NCBI GenBank assembly: GCA_037178625.1
Contig: CM074131.1
Span: forward strand, 2,294,001-2,358,000
Reading direction: 5' to 3'
Length of the DNA stretch: 64,000 nucleotides
Origin: Skeletonema tropicum
Lineage: Eukaryota > Bacillariophyta > Thalassiosirophyceae > Thalassiosirales > Thalassiosiraceae
Below the pieces are notes generated by a model. The model was not told the origin of the DNA. It searched no databases and saw only the letters and a program-made list of their open reading frames with translations. Below are positions 1 through 13,100 of this stretch, in pieces (within the stretch, counting starts at the first letter, position 1; every line of letters begins with the position of its first letter). A program made the translations under genes and the position numbers.

Positions 1-312
1 CGCTTTTGACGAAGCGACACCGTTATTATTGATTCTTCACTAATTGAGGTGGCAGAAAGTAATGGTTTTCTCCGCCTCTTATATTGCTGGTATGCCAGTA
101 GTGATGAAGATGTTATTGTGACGTGTGCCTCGAATGCAGGGGAAATTGTGAGATGGTTTGATGATGTTTTGAAAGCACCAGCTACGCCGCTGGCGACAGC
201 AGCAGCCACGTACAGTATTATTCTGGAGGGTACAGTCATATTGTTGGAGCGCTTGCTATCAAACGGTCATGGTCTGAGAGGCACCTACCTACCAACAGAA
301 CATTGCTTCTAG
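1..312 (+). CDS. possible 3' end of an unidentified gene
   Basis: An open frame runs from base 10 to a stop at 310-312 and lacks a convincing ATG. Its first residues (around DTVIIDSSLIEVAES) look protein-like, with alternating hydrophobic and acidic residues. It could be the last exon of a gene entering from the left edge, because an in-frame TGA at 7-9 would have to lie in an intron. I do not recognise the family. It may also be a chance frame. Confidence 0.2.
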
Positions 313-705
313 AGGAGTATTCAGCAACAGTAACAGTCAGCGAACACATCTAATGACCATGATCATGTTCGTGCGTTGCTTTGACTTGCAAAATTTTTGA
401 TGGTCCCGAAAATGGAACAGCCCACAACAAAATTAGGCGACGCCCACGATACAGGGTGACGTAAGCTCGATACGACTCGACTACTATTGAAGCAGAAACG
501 CACGCATCACCGCAAACGCAAGCTGGCTTGGTAGGCTGCAGCATTGCAGCCGCTATACCTATGCTCCATCCAAGTCCAAGAGAACAAACCTAAGTACTGC
601 TGAAAAGAAAGTCATAAAATACGCTGTCATTGCTGCGTCAACCCCACGATATCTAATCATCGTCTCGCTGTAAAGCTGCAAAAGATTGTTCTACACTAAG
701 CCGAT
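313..705. other. gene-free stretch upstream of the acyl-CoA synthetase
   Basis: I see no supported gene here. A 64-codon minus-strand frame (350-544) has no recognisable motif. The stretch presumably holds the promoter and 5' UTR of the synthetase starting at 706. Confidence 0.5.
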
Positions 706-3066
706 ATGTTGCTTTCACGACTTGCACTTGGTGTATTGCTAGTTTCCACATCATGTGGAGCATTCTCGCCGTCAACAACAAAGAATAATCAACTGATAAC
801 ACACCCCTCAACGAAAACAAGTTTTTTCTCAGCTGTTCAAGAGGAAGCTTTATCCGACACAGATGAAGATGTTCTATTCGGCGAAGCGTCACCCCAATTC
901 CCCGGACGTCAGCGCACAGTTTCCAAAACAGGAGTGATTCTACCAGACAATAGAAGTCCACCAAATCCATTGGATCACTCGAAAGACCCACTTGTCAACA
1001 AACTTCGCACAATGAGGGACACAGTGTCTTCCTGTCCGGCTATTTGGAAGAATCTTGCTCAAGATTGTCCCGACAAACGAGCAGTATTGGATGAACACTT
1101 GTGTGATACCAAGATCGATTACACATTTGCACAAATGGAAGACAAAGTGCTCCGATCTGCAGCAGCATTCAAAAACTTGGGAGTGAAAAAAGGAGTGAAT
1201 GTAGCTGTTTTGGGCGAAAACTCGGCACAGTGGCTTATCATAGATCATGGTATTCAGCTTGCTGGGGGAGCGTCTGCAGTCCGTGGAGCAGACGCGCCTA
1301 TTGATGAATTGCGTTATATTTACGAACATTCGGATAGTGCTGGCATTGCAGTATTGCAGGATGTTCGGTTGCTACAAAAGTTGAGCAAGGATGCCAAGGC
1401 TAAGGGACTCGCAAATCTTGGTTTGAGTAATGAATCGTTTGGACCTGTGAAGACTGTTATTCTCATGCACAAGGGGAAGAAAACAACTGATGAAATTAAG
1501 GCATTGGGTGAGGAGAATGGTGTTGAGGTGCTTGTACTCTCGGACCTCTTGGATTCCACCTCCCCAGCAAGCTACAAGGAATTGCCTACACTGGATCGTT
1601 CCGATTTGTCCACCATTGTCTACACTTCAGGTACGACAGGGCGTCCGAAGGGAGTTATGCTAACTCACGGCAACCTGCTGCATCAAGTTGGACATCGTCT
1701 GTCACCAACTAGACCCTACGACGAGACAGAACCTCTCCCTGGTGAACTTATGCTCTCCCTTCTCCCTGTTTGGCACATCACTGAGCGTACCTTCGAGCTC
1801 TATATGCTTTGTCGTGGCTGCCACGTTGTTTACTCTGGCATCCGTTGGTTCAAGAACGATTTGGCAAAGCATCAACCTCAGTGGATGGTCCTAGTACCAA
1901 GAGTGTTGGAAAAAGTTGCAATGGGAGTGCAAGATAAATTTGCCTCGGGTAGCGCTGTGGTGAAAGGATTGGTCAAGTTGTTCACTGCTACGAGTACACT
2001 GAAGAATAAGCACAACAAGATCCGCAAAGGTTTGGTTGTTGGAGACGATGCACCAACCCCAATCGATGGAATCATTAGCACTTTGATTGTAAAATCACTT
2101 GCCCCATTGAACTTTGTTGGAGACAAGTTGGTCTGGAGCAAAGTCCAAGCTGGATTCGGAGGGAGGCAACGAAATATCATTTCGGGTGGATCTGCCCTTG
2201 CCGGAGGACTTGAAACTTTTTACGAAAATTGTGGAATTGAGATTTTGGTTGGTTACGGTTTGACGGAATGCGCTCCCTTGCTTGCTCATCGACGAGCTGA
2301 TTCGAATCTTGTTACTGCTGGATGTGTCGGATTCCCTTGCACTGACACCGAGATAAGGGTGGTTGATCCCGAGGCAAAGCCTGAGAATGGTGAGAGGAAG
2401 GCACTTCCAGATGGATTAGCTGGTGTTGTAGTAGGACGTGGACCCCAAGTCATGAAGGGCTATTACAAGAATCCTGAAGCAACCGACAAGGCCATTGATA
2501 AATTCGGATGGTTTGACACTGGTGATTTGGGACGTATCAATCCAGCGACGGGAGATCTTATTTTGACTGGTCGTGCCAAGGATACGATTGTGCTCAGCAA
2601 CGGTGAAAACATCGAGCCTCAGCCAATTGAAGATGCCATCATTAGTGACGCTGAGTTGGTTGAGCAAGTAATGTTATCAGGCCAAGATGGCAGGTCTTTG
2701 ATTGCAATCAGTGTCCTCAACCCCAATGCACTTGTCGAGGCTGGACTATTGGATGAGTCTGTTGCCAAGGGAATCATCAAGGACTACGAAACGGTGAATG
2801 ATCCCAAGTGCACTGTAGAGGATTGCGAAGCTGCCTGCAAGCGACTTGTGGAGGCATCCAATGACCTCCGATCGAACCAAGACGTTTTGAAGAAGGTTCA
2901 GGCAGATGTCAAGGCAGCCACTTCTGGAGGCGCCTTCCGTCAGTGGGAACAAGTGAACAACGTTTACGTGACTCTTGAGCCGTTTGCCATGGCGAATGGA
3001 CTCTTGACTCAGAGTTTCAAAGTCAAGAGAGATTTTGTGGCCAAACGCTACCAGGATGAACTTTGA
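706..3066 (+). CDS. plastid-targeted long-chain acyl-CoA / acyl-ACP synthetase
   Basis: A single-exon ORF of 786 residues in the AMP-binding (ANL) superfamily. It should activate a fatty acid as acyl-AMP and transfer it to CoA or acyl-carrier protein. The adenylate-binding motif YTSGTTGRPKGVMLTH lies near residues 306-321, GYGLTE near 516, GWFDTGD near 601, and the hinge region with GRAKD and LSNGENIEP near 619-640. The overall form resembles the plant plastid AAE15/16 group. The N-terminus is a hydrophobic signal peptide followed by CGAF-SPS, an A-F type cleavage site typical of diatom plastid presequences, so plastid location is inferred. Substrate (CoA or ACP) cannot be decided from sequence. 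It converges with the minus-strand gene ending at 3204. Confidence 0.9.
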   Translation: MLLSRLALGVLLVSTSCGAFSPSTTKNNQLITHPSTKTSFFSAVQEEALSDTDEDVLFGEASPQFPGRQRTVSKTGVILPDNRSPPNPLDHSKDPLVNKLRTMRDTVSSCPAIWKNLAQDCPDKRAVLDEHLCDTKIDYTFAQMEDKVLRSAAAFKNLGVKKGVNVAVLGENSAQWLIIDHGIQLAGGASAVRGADAPIDELRYIYEHSDSAGIAVLQDVRLLQKLSKDAKAKGLANLGLSNESFGPVKTVILMHKGKKTTDEIKALGEENGVEVLVLSDLLDSTSPASYKELPTLDRSDLSTIVYTSGTTGRPKGVMLTHGNLLHQVGHRLSPTRPYDETEPLPGELMLSLLPVWHITERTFELYMLCRGCHVVYSGIRWFKNDLAKHQPQWMVLVPRVLEKVAMGVQDKFASGSAVVKGLVKLFTATSTLKNKHNKIRKGLVVGDDAPTPIDGIISTLIVKSLAPLNFVGDKLVWSKVQAGFGGRQRNIISGGSALAGGLETFYENCGIEILVGYGLTECAPLLAHRRADSNLVTAGCVGFPCTDTEIRVVDPEAKPENGERKALPDGLAGVVVGRGPQVMKGYYKNPEATDKAIDKFGWFDTGDLGRINPATGDLILTGRAKDTIVLSNGENIEPQPIEDAIISDAELVEQVMLSGQDGRSLIAISVLNPNALVEAGLLDESVAKGIIKDYETVNDPKCTVEDCEAACKRLVEASNDLRSNQDVLKKVQADVKAATSGGAFRQWEQVNNVYVTLEPFAMANGLLTQSFKVKRDFVAKRYQDEL

Positions 3067-3203
3067 ACTTGATTTTAATGCAAGGATTTATCGAGGTGTA
3101 CAAATATAATTAATGTTATCAATTGGGTTCAGTTCGGAGATTGATTAATTTAGTAATAATTCAACGAATCGCTAGTATAGCAATTGTTGTGTGTATCTGT
3201 TGT

Positions 3204-4014
3204 TCACCGCCTGATTTGTTCCTCTGCCAAGACCATCTTTTCCGACAGTGCCGCCATGCATTGACCATAAGAATCCAGCATCCTATCAGCACGTATAGAT
3301 ACTGCCGTCGAACGTTTGTGCAGTTCAGCAACTCGAAAGCATAGTCGTTCCAACCTTTCTATTGCCTCTGGGTCGGATGCTAAATTATACTTTTCAGACG
3401 CGATAATTGGACAATTCACAACTTTTGATTCATTTGTATTGCTCGATTTGTTCGAATCGATGGTAACCTTTACTCCCATCATTGTCAATTCTCGAATCCG
3501 CGACAATAACTCCATATCCCGTTTCATTGAATCACTGGACGCAAGAACCTCCTGCCGACGAAATAGCAGTGGCGCATTGGCATTCCCCCCCACAGATGCA
3601 GCTGGTCCAGCGAGTGGGGACATGGCCAGTTCTGATAAGAGTTTGTCAATGGTACGGAATTCTTGGTGCAATGCCGCCCGTTTGGCGTCCAGAGAGACAT
3701 CTGATGCCTTGGCTGTTGGTGGTGTAGGCGGGAGACGATTGGTTTCGATACGCAGCAAATTATCCAAGCGAGAGGCTACGTCAATTTTTTGAGATGGAGA
3801 GGAATTGCTGCTGGGTAATGTTGTCCCTACTTTCAACTCTAGCTCCGCCAGCCGCAGCTCGAGCTGCTCCAGCGATGTTGCTGGCAGGGCAGGTATTGGC
3901 GGCGGCTGCACTCATTATTTATCGGAGGTCGGAGGATAGACTAGCAATGTAGCGGTGGCTTTTGCTTACTAGTATCTTGCTGCTGTTGTCTACTTTGTTT
4001 TTGTCGTTTCCCAT
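3204..4014 (-). CDS. dynactin subunit 3 (p24)-like coiled-coil protein
   Basis: Two exons: 4014-3970 (15 codons from ATG) and 3905-3204. They are joined by a 64-nt intron with a GTAAGC donor and TGCAG acceptor in phase 0; the long exon has no ATG of its own, so the splice decides the start. The protein is about 248 residues and mostly helical. It has an N-terminal LEQLELRLAELELKV heptad stretch and a C-terminal helix rich in RLERL and AELHKR that resembles the p24/p22 dynactin family (DCTN3). In that family it sits in the shoulder of dynactin and supports dynein motility. The match is by pattern only and weak in the middle; a generic coiled-coil protein is the alternative. Divergent from the MED22-like gene at 4282. 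Confidence 0.5.
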
Positions 4015-4281
4015 GGTGCAAAGTATTACGTAAATGAAAATCCCAAGATTGAATTATCTTTTCAATTCGTGTATGTACGTGACTCAAATGAAAAGTTAGT
4101 CACCCATATATTCATATATTAACCATATTGAGTCACGAGTACCATACGAAATATTTAGATACTGGATTTGCATTTTTACGCATGCCTTTTCTTCACACTA
4201 TCTCCTATCTCTTTGAGCCTTGACATGTTGCCGTTGTCTTCCTATTGATCGTTTGCTTGCATATCAGTGTCAAAGATAATC

Positions 4282-4782
4282 ATGGACCGTAGAGAGCCAG
4301 ACAAATCCCCCGCCGATGAATGGTCAGCCGCAGTTGACGCAACATGCAACCGTCTCATGTCCAACTATCTCAGTCTAATGAGAGCATCTGCCTCATCATC
4401 CGATAATGCCAACAACAATCATCATCACCACCATCATCACGAAAGTACATCGACAGCCGGCGAGGTGGGGAGCGATCCACGTGCAGGTGGTGGCCTCATG
4501 CGTGATGCCGATGACCCTCCTCCACCACTAGCAGCCAATGTACAAATGAGCGCAGTGCAGGCAAAACTCGCAGTGGAAAATTTGTGTGTGGCATCGTCGA
4601 ATGCACTCGATCTTATACGGACGTTACGTCTTAGTGCTTTATTGATGGATGAAGAGGCAATTAGAGCAGAAGAAGAGGAGGAAGCATTGGATGTTTATGA
4701 AAAGAAGTTGGAGGCTGAGGAGGAGTGCATTTTACTGGAACAAAAGTTGCTTGATATGAGAAATAAGAGATTGAACAGATGA
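4282..4782 (+). CDS. Mediator subunit 22-like protein
   Basis: A single-exon ORF of 166 residues from the ATG at 4282; a GTG five codons upstream is less likely. An N-terminal helix (CNRLMSNYLSLMRAS) is followed by a low-complexity insert with seven consecutive histidines. A second helical block (residues about 100-160) has the order AVENLCVASSNALDLIRTLR, then an acidic coiled coil. This order resembles MED22/Surf5, a small head-module subunit of the RNA polymerase II Mediator. The similarity is modest and another short helical complex subunit is possible. It converges with the PP2C gene ending at 4963. Confidence 0.45.
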   Translation: MDRREPDKSPADEWSAAVDATCNRLMSNYLSLMRASASSSDNANNNHHHHHHHESTSTAGEVGSDPRAGGGLMRDADDPPPPLAANVQMSAVQAKLAVENLCVASSNALDLIRTLRLSALLMDEEAIRAEEEEEALDVYEKKLEAEEECILLEQKLLDMRNKRLNR

Positions 4783-4962
4783 TGGTATGACAAATTCAAT
4801 ACAATGATTTGAACTCATTTTAGAGATGAATATATTCATACAGCAGTACTTGACAGCTTTTCTAGTGCTGAGTGCGAATTCTATATCAGCACTCAGTTGA
4901 TATATATCTGTCGACTTTCAATCATACCGCCAATAGTCTAACCAACCTCACGGATGATCTAA

Positions 4963-6725
4963 TCACTTGCGAAGCGAGGCAACGATTACCGAAGTATTAT
5001 CACTTGATCCGTTTTCCCGTGCCCTCTTCGATATTTGTCTTGCTATCCATCTGAACAGGGAGTCATCTACCACCAAATCCTTTTCGACAATCTTACACGT
5101 ATTAACAAGGCAAAACTTTGCAACCAAGTCAGAACTCATAGTGTCCCAAACTCCATCTGATGCAATAACAAGGAACATATCATCGTCCTGAATAGTGTGC
5201 TCAACAATATCAGGCTCAGCCGTAACATAAGGTTTTAGCCTCGCATCCCCTATGCTTCTAGAGACTGCCAGTACACCTTCAACTCGCCACCGTCCCCAAT
5301 GAATTACTCGCCCACCAAGCTCATTAATCCTTGTTGTCTCGTCACTCCTGTCTGGCTTGTGATCCTCACTAAGTGGTACAAATGAACCATTCTTCTTCAC
5401 AATGATTGCTCTCGTATCTCCAGCGTTGGCACAGATAATCTTTTCGTCGCCTATAATTGAACATGCACATGCTGTGCTTCCGTCCAAGAAGCCTGAAGCA
5501 ACGAAATCTTTGTCAACTGTTGTAAAAGCAGATTTCATTGCAGCAGGAAGGTTGGAAGGATAGTCCTTGTCTTTTCTAATGTACGATGAGAGCCAATCTG
5601 AGCAAAATTGTGATGCTTCTGCTCCACCATGTCCATCAAAAACTCCAAGTAATGTGATTGGTTTTGCTTTTTTGCGGTCCTTGCTCGTTGCACCCATGTA
5701 CTCTATCACGTAGCGATCTGAAAGTAGTAACAAAAGGCACGGATTGTCAGTCAGTGTTCCAGCAACAAACTAAGAAGATGCACAATTAAACTGTAACACA
5801 TACGATGCTTACCTTCCATGTATGCTCTCTTTCCTCGGTGGCTCCAGTAAGAAGTGTCGATGTGAGATCCATTTACACGAAAAGCTCTTCTCTCCATAAG
5901 GCTGTGACTGTTTCGCTCTCTTTTTGACCCATCTGAAATTGCTGATCGCAATGAGTAGCTAATTGTGCGTGGAATAGAAACAGGGACTGGAGCTAGTAGC
6001 TTAGCTGTCTTTTTGGTTCGTTTCTTCTTGCGCTGTGATCGAGATAGTGTTGCATTGATTCCTTGTTCCTGATCTTCAGTAGCGGTAGCTGGTTCTAGTA
6101 GTGTCTGAGTGAGCTGCTGCGATGGATATTGTACTTTTGACAAAGCTGGCAGCACTTCGGCTGGTATCTGTTTCCCTTCACGAGATGCTTCATTGCTTTC
6201 TTGGCTGTTCTTGTTTGCTGGTGTGTTATCAACAACCAAAGTAGATGGGTCATCTACGAGTTCACTGCATATGATCTCTTCACAAACGATCTCAGGTGGA
6301 GCAGACGTATCTTCTTCTGATTCATCTGAAGCGTAATTATCATCTATTGTATTTTGTCGGTTATAAATTCGATCAAATATGGACGGCAGCTTGGATTTGG
6401 TCTGCACTGGTATTTCATTTCCATCTCCGCGCCTCTCAATGACAGATTTCAACTGTAAGAATTTGTTTTGGTATCGGAGGAAGGATGATGAAGTAGAGCG
6501 TGTGGAATTAGTGGATGCATCAGCATCACTCTCATATCCATCGAGCCCTGCTACAGTTTTGCTTTTGCGAAACAACTTTGAAGGAAAGGAACTCTTCTTC
6601 TGCTGCCTTTTTGAGATAGAAGAGGAGCTTTCAGATCGAGAGTGGAAGTCATCTGATGATGACAAGCCGTTGCCTTTGAGCAGTTTGCCACTGCGTTTCG
6701 ATGATAGTATTTTTTTTATCTTCAT
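4963..6725 (-). CDS. PP2C-family serine/threonine protein phosphatase
   Basis: Two exons, 6725-5813 and 5717-4963, with a 95-nt intron (GTAAGC...TTTCAG) that splits the PP2C motif and restores RAYMEDRY across the junction. The product has 555 residues. The first ~290 residues are Ser/Lys-rich and without a recognised domain. The catalytic domain carries VFDGHGG, GSTACACSI, NAGDTRA, EDHKPDR, RSIGDARLKPYV, ASDGVWD and GSSDNTSVIV, so the metal-binding aspartates are all present. It should be an Mn/Mg-dependent phosphatase of the PPM family. The substrate is unknown. The long N-terminal extension may give location or regulation. Confidence 0.93.
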
Positions 6726-7144
6726 GGCTACACTCTCGTGTCAGGAAGAATGAGGTGGTTGAGACTGTCGTGGGTAGCGTTGAATAGTAATATCATGTGC
6801 ACCACGATAAACCCACTACTCACTCAAGGCAAGATCTTTTCATCCGGATGAACTAATGCCAGAGAGGTCATGCGGGATACATGTACTCCAACGCTTTGCC
6901 TCTCCTTTCGCTTCAAAGGTTACTACTACTTCTTCACCTAGCTTCTATGTAATTCTAACTTGCTCTGGAAGGAGAGTTGATCACCGATGGCGTAAAAAGC
7001 TGTACTGATTCCGCAGGCACACTTGTTTTTGTGAGAGAGAGATCCAAGCAGAGAAGAAAGTCCCTTTGATACGATAGAGAAGGATGGTTGACAATGACAA
7101 TTCAATCATAAAAAGTATGAATTGATTTAACTTATGTAGGTTCT
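6726..7144. other. gene-free stretch, probable PP2C promoter
   Basis: No coding frame of note. It lies upstream of the PP2C start and downstream of the end of the HIR3/CABIN1-like gene, both on the minus strand. I see no repeat or RNA gene in it. Confidence 0.5.
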
Positions 7145-10100
7145 TCAGCCTGACGTTTTAGTGTTTTCAGTTTGTTCTTCTTCACTGGAAACATCTCTTT
7201 TGCCTTCTCTGATGCTTGTTCGAGTAACGAGGACAACATCAGTGGCGTCGTAGATAGTGCCATCCAAATTGAAGGATGAGATTCTGCCGCTTTGAATAGA
7301 CAGGTAACATCTACAAAATGCAATCACTTCGTCAAGTGGCTTATTAGAATTTGCAGCTCTCAGAATTTCTTCTGGTGTTGAATGTAGGCGAAGGAATAGT
7401 TTCTGCGAGAGTTTGAAGTCGTCTTTCAACAGCTTCCTCGCATTTTCGTTGATTGCATCCATCACAGTCAGATCCTGCAATATCATTTTCGCCTAGAGCA
7501 CTCATTGCAGCACGTTGAACCTTTGTGAACAATCCAGAGCCTGAAAGTAAAGATAATCCAGGATTTCCACCCTTGAATTTCATCGCACTCGATAAATAAT
7601 AGCCTGGTAGGTCCTGACTAGAAGACGCTGCCCATGACAGAAATGTCTCGATCTTATCCCGCTGCTTGCAAAGCACCATTGTGTCAATGTAGGCCCTAAT
7701 ATACTTCAGTCGAAGGGCATCGTATTTTCGGACAGAGTCGTTAAGGACCTCAAATGGAGGAGGTGCTGCACTGGTGGTTACCCATACCGCAACCAGGTGA
7801 GGTCTTTTCTTGTCAAAAAGGCTCCCGATAACGTTTCCAGAACATTCGGCAAAAGAATTGTTGTTGAGTTCAATGATTCGTCCCCTCTTGGAAGGAGGTA
7901 TATTTTCTAAGCTTCCAGTACGGAAACAGAAACCAGGATCATGGAAAGCGGGTGCCCAGTGCAGAGCTTGTGCCAACCGATATGCCGCGCGATGAAAGTA
8001 AGAAATGCCCTTTCGACAACTCGCCAATCCTTGCACGCAATCAACAAACAAATCCCAAATGTTGTTACGAATGTCATCGTCAGATGTTTGCAGTTTATTA
8101 GAGTCATCAAACCACGACGTAGATGAGATACGGCATGCTTCAATCTCGGCTAGCTTACGCTCATCTGCTGCCTGTCGTATTGCTGAGAGCAAAACCTTGA
8201 ATCTAGTAGCGTGCAAGCGGTAAAGCACTTCTCTGGAACCATGAGAGCTTCCGCCATTTTTGTTATCTTGCCCGCCGCCTGCTTTCTCGACCTTTTGGGC
8301 ATCTCCTAGAGCAGCAGAATAGTTTTTGATTGCCTCAGTCATCATTGTCTCGTACATACGCTTTGTCTGACTATCATCTGTTGGATAGATTTCTTCACGA
8401 AGCGTCGATGCGATCTTCTCACAACACTTTCCAACCATGAATTGTACTTCCCATGATTCTGTCTTGCTGTCACAAGCATAATCAACGCTGTTAGATGACT
8501 CAATTGCTTCTTCAAAATAAAATTTGGTTCCTTCCGCGATGGTTCTCTTTTCGTGATTGCTCATGTGCTGCATAGGGAAGCCATACACAGTCGATGCCAT
8601 CAAATCACCGTATAGAGCAGTGCCAATATCTTCACTAACTTCACTTGGATGCATCTTCCCTAACTTTTTCTTTGCCAAGTGCCTTGCCACCCTCAGAGCT
8701 TTCATCCTCATTGTTCGTAGTGCAGTGACAAACATTCCTGCCCATGCATTAGCCCAAGAAGTGTACTCCCCGTGTTCGAACATTGACTCAATATCTCTCC
8801 ATATCTGTAGATCCACCGATTCAGATTCGTTACCGATTTTTGATACAGGAGCCAATGACGATTCAACGTGCTTGGAGCAGTCCCTCAATGAATTCAAGTT
8901 CGACCAAGGGTATTGCATATACGCGCTCAGATCTTTGCCAATGAATGGGTGCCAACTTCGGTTAGTGTATTCGCTGCATTGTGTTTCGTGCAACTCTTCT
9001 AGACTCTTAGCTAGCATACTTTTCACTGGCTGCATTGGAGGGCAAAAATCGGAAGTATCGTATGGATCGTTGTCTCGGACCAATCTGTCGCATATGATGT
9101 CAGCTTTAAAACCCAAGCACTCACTGAGCACCATCCAATTTTCAATGTTCCTGGGGTCGTAGGAAAGGTCGTCTAACACTGCACGAAACTTTCTGCCAAG
9201 GCTTAGTTCATACCTCTGTGTTGATTCGCGTTCTTCAGAGAGTCCTTCGTTGCCTTCCTCTGGTTCTTCTGAGCCAATGTGAGAAATTGGACATTTTGCT
9301 AATTCGCGACAGATCCCTCGCCTCAATATCTCAACGCAGCTGCCAGCTTCGTCATCATTTGTACCAATTGAACTCGGTGCTTCGTAAAGAACCCATTCGG
9401 GAAACTTGGGTGGAGTATCTGACCTACTGAATCTCACAGCATCGACATCTCTGTCTGCGTCGAAAATAAACTTCCTGATAGCTTTACTTACTGCATTCTC
9501 TTCGGCTGTAGGCAGTGCCAACTCAATTGTTTCAAACGCTTTGGTTGGAGGAGAGCGGCGATTATGTTTGTTGTACACGCGCTTGACACTACGGAATATT
9601 TGTGCAGCAGCCATTATAGATTCTGGTGCGTAGCTTTTCGATGAATCATTGCTTTGCGCTTGGGCTGTTAGAGAAAATCCGTATATAGAGCTGTATGCTT
9701 TCGACAATACGCTGTCTAATGTACTGCCGCATTCACGTGTCCCAAAAGGCCATTCTTCGCTCCAGATATCTTCTGAAAACAATGTAAATATTTCATCTGC
9801 CATTTTTGATAGAGTTCGCACTGTGACTAAAGATAAAAACGGCCCGTGTTCACTGGACGGGTAACAACCTTCTCTGGAGGCAGCCTTCTCGCTGAATTCA
9901 AATACAAGTGAAATACATTGCGTCAATTGGCAATATTTCCTTGTCAGTGTCCTCTTCGAACGTTGCAACTCGCTTTCGACGGAGACATCCGGAAGAAAAA
10001 CGCCGTTGATACTGTTATCCGAGTCAAAATAATCTGAATTCTTAGGGCTGTACTTGCGTTCAGAGATGGACGATGCCAAATCAACTGAGACACCGGGAGA

Positions 10101-13100
10101 TCCACATAAAGCAATCATCGTTGCGCAAACAGAGACTAAAAGCCGATCCTTTACTGCATTTTCTGACGGAGACGTCGTTGCATCTATTCTGTTGTTCATA
10201 AAGTTCCAAAACCATATGAGAGACTCTGAAAACTGAGCAAGTGAGGCAATATCAATCGACTCGTTGCGTTTGCGTCCGTCTTCTTCGAGACCCACCAATC
10301 CCTTCATAAGATGTGAAATTCTTGCATTACCGTCAGAATCTATGCATGTAGCACATTTTGACATCAACTCAGCAAGTTCGTTTGCAATGAAACATATTTC
10401 GCTGGCCTTAATGTTAAGCTCTGTTTGCCATTTCTTCATCCGTTTGTCGCTGACAGAAGTAATGAGCGAGGCGAACTCACGTTTTCCTTGAATAAATGCC
10501 TTGACAAGACCTACGAAGTAAATGCTTTCAACTCTTTGTTTCATCTCAGTCGACAGCTCCTGGCGCTGACGAACAGCACGAACCAAACGTGACGCCGAAT
10601 GGAACAGTTCACACCTCGCTGGTTCCTTACGGCTCTTGTTAGTTGGGTCTGGGTCTTCAATTTGCACTTCGGGCTCTACAGACAATATATTCTGATACAC
10701 CTGAATTACTCTGTGAAAAGTATGTTCGTCAAAATGTTCATTCAGCTCGTGATGTAATTCAGTCGGTGCTTCACTCATCTTGTCAGCCAATTTATCAACA
10801 AAATACTTTGAAGCAAGTAGCATCAAGTTGCCTTTTTCGATGCTATCTTCCGTGAAACTCTGCAGCACACGTGCCCGCGACTCAAGCGCAAAGGATATCA
10901 GTTGGCTGTATATCGACAGCAAGGGTTGCGTGTCCCCCTCGGAGAGAAGAAGTGAGCAAGATAATACTTGCATGATCGACGGGCTTGACAATAGTGTCGA
11001 AGATATTTGTTTAATGCAATCCATTTTCGTGGACGGTATCGCCGACCAAACATTGCCCCAAATACGTTTTCCATTCGATGTAGATATTGCGACATCCCAA
11101 TCATTCGAAATACGGTCTTTATCGTTTTCCGGTACAAGGTGTACACCATGCGTGAGTATGAAGTCATTAAACAATTCTTCGGTCTTTTCGCTGCTTTGCT
11201 CCTTCCCAGCTTTGTATCTATTTACAAGTGCAGCTCCCAACGACGATAATTCATTTTTTTGATCTTCAGTAACCGACAACGGATCTGTAGACAGACCTTC
11301 CTTTAGCTGACAAGAGATGTTGTCAAAGTCTTGACGAACTTTAGATACCACCGCTGTAGACAGGAGGTATTGTTTATAGTTCATCAAAACATCAACAGAG
11401 AGAGAAGCCCAGTGGCTTCCATGTCGATGATCAGGCGATACAAGATGAAGCGTTGCAATGCTTTGCTTGTCACCAATATTTTGGTATTCCGACAAGATTT
11501 CGAGACAAACATCGAGATATTCAAGGCTGAGATTGTCCGCATCCTTTGAAACCGAAATATCATTACAACGATGGCCCAGCCAGGTGTAATACGTAGACGC
11601 AAGCCAGTGACAGCGGCATTTCAACTCCAGAATAATGGCTATCTGATCATTTGAGGCATCATACCGTGACATAATAGAGATACACTGCATCAAATTGGGT
11701 ACAATAAAATCTAGTTTGACTCCGTCGTTTGAGAGATCTCTAGAATCATTGCATTCGCATCTTTTGAACCGCAGCTCTGCGACCAGTAAATTGACAGATA
11801 CAACCTGCAAAGCCCGCTCAAAAATAAGATTGGTCTCATCGAATGCTTCCTCGCCATACCAATGCGACTTGATCTCACTGTAATTTTCCGATGCATCTGA
11901 AATTGTGTCAAAGCCTGTTACCATGGAATAGAAGCGAATTAACATGAAGCAAGAGTCAGAGAGCCTAAAACATACTGTACATATCTCCTACGAATACAAC
12001 AGCTACTCACATTCGATCACACACGATGACATCGCATCAGCATTCTCACTACCAAAAACATCTAAGGTGTGCAGTGATACATGTACTAGAAACTGCTCAA
12101 GTGCATCAATGGGTCCGGAGTTGGCCTTGCTCACTTTTTGTATAAAAGTACTCAACGAAGATGTGGCACTGAATTCCTTTTGATGATCTGTTGTGGAATC
12201 ACACTGAGGTCTATCGACGTTTTGCGCTGGCAGCAATGCTTGAATTTGCCGTGTGCCTCTCTTCATTATCGGCAGTTTATCCCATGATAGATCAACATCT
12301 AACAGTTTTCGATAAATTGGATTCTGAGCGGTGGATGACAATACTCCTGCCAGCAGGCAGTACTCAGCACTGGAACGCTTCGCTCTTCGTTCGTTTTGCT
12401 TTTCTGAAGTAATAGCTTGCGACTGAACACGCTTAGACACTCGCCCACGACGAGGAGATGTAATATCATCTATAGCATTCGGCTCGCTTTCTTTTGCTGA
12501 GCTGTTGGCCTCGCAGTTGTTGGATGCATCACTTCCAATCATGGCTGCATCCTGTTGGTTATCAAGAGTTCGAGACAAGTCTTTGTCGTCATTATCATGA
12601 GATGTAGAAGGAATTGTTGCTGACATCTCACTTTTTGCTTTTGCGCTTGTAAGCGCTTCAGCAATTGAGCTGCAAGTTGACACCATGTTGTTGACGTCGT
12701 CTGTTGATTGGTGTTGATAAGAACAAATTTTGTGTGTGAGCGAAATGCAAACAAAAGAATGCTTGTCACAATGAGGAAATCTCCTGAAACCTACCTCTTC
12801 CAAGCCACCCAGAGATTTTCTTCAAAACATTAGACGAGGATGATAGCAAAGGTGATATTCTAATGCCTATCAGTGGGGATCCAAAATCCACCTCATCGGA
12901 TAAGCAGCTGTGTGTTGCACCACGTTGAGACGCCTCCAACAAAATTCTGCCCAGAGCAGACCAAGAATGTTTTGGTAGATCTAGCATAAGTTCAACGGGA
13001 CCCTTTTCTTCGGGTGTGATGACATGGTCCATAACATCTTCCGAATCGGCAGCAGTGAGAATCTCACGAGCTTGAACTTCACGCCACGCCCGTAGTAACA

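Noticed and set aside
350..544. 64-residue minus-strand ORF
   Set aside because: Short, cysteine/tyrosine-rich by chance, no motif or partner exon.
7132..7323. overlapping Lys/Glu-rich frame at the 3' end of the HIR3/CABIN1-like gene
   Set aside because: It looks protein-like, but no in-frame splice from the main gene reaches it without creating a stop; kept as a shadow of the last exon.
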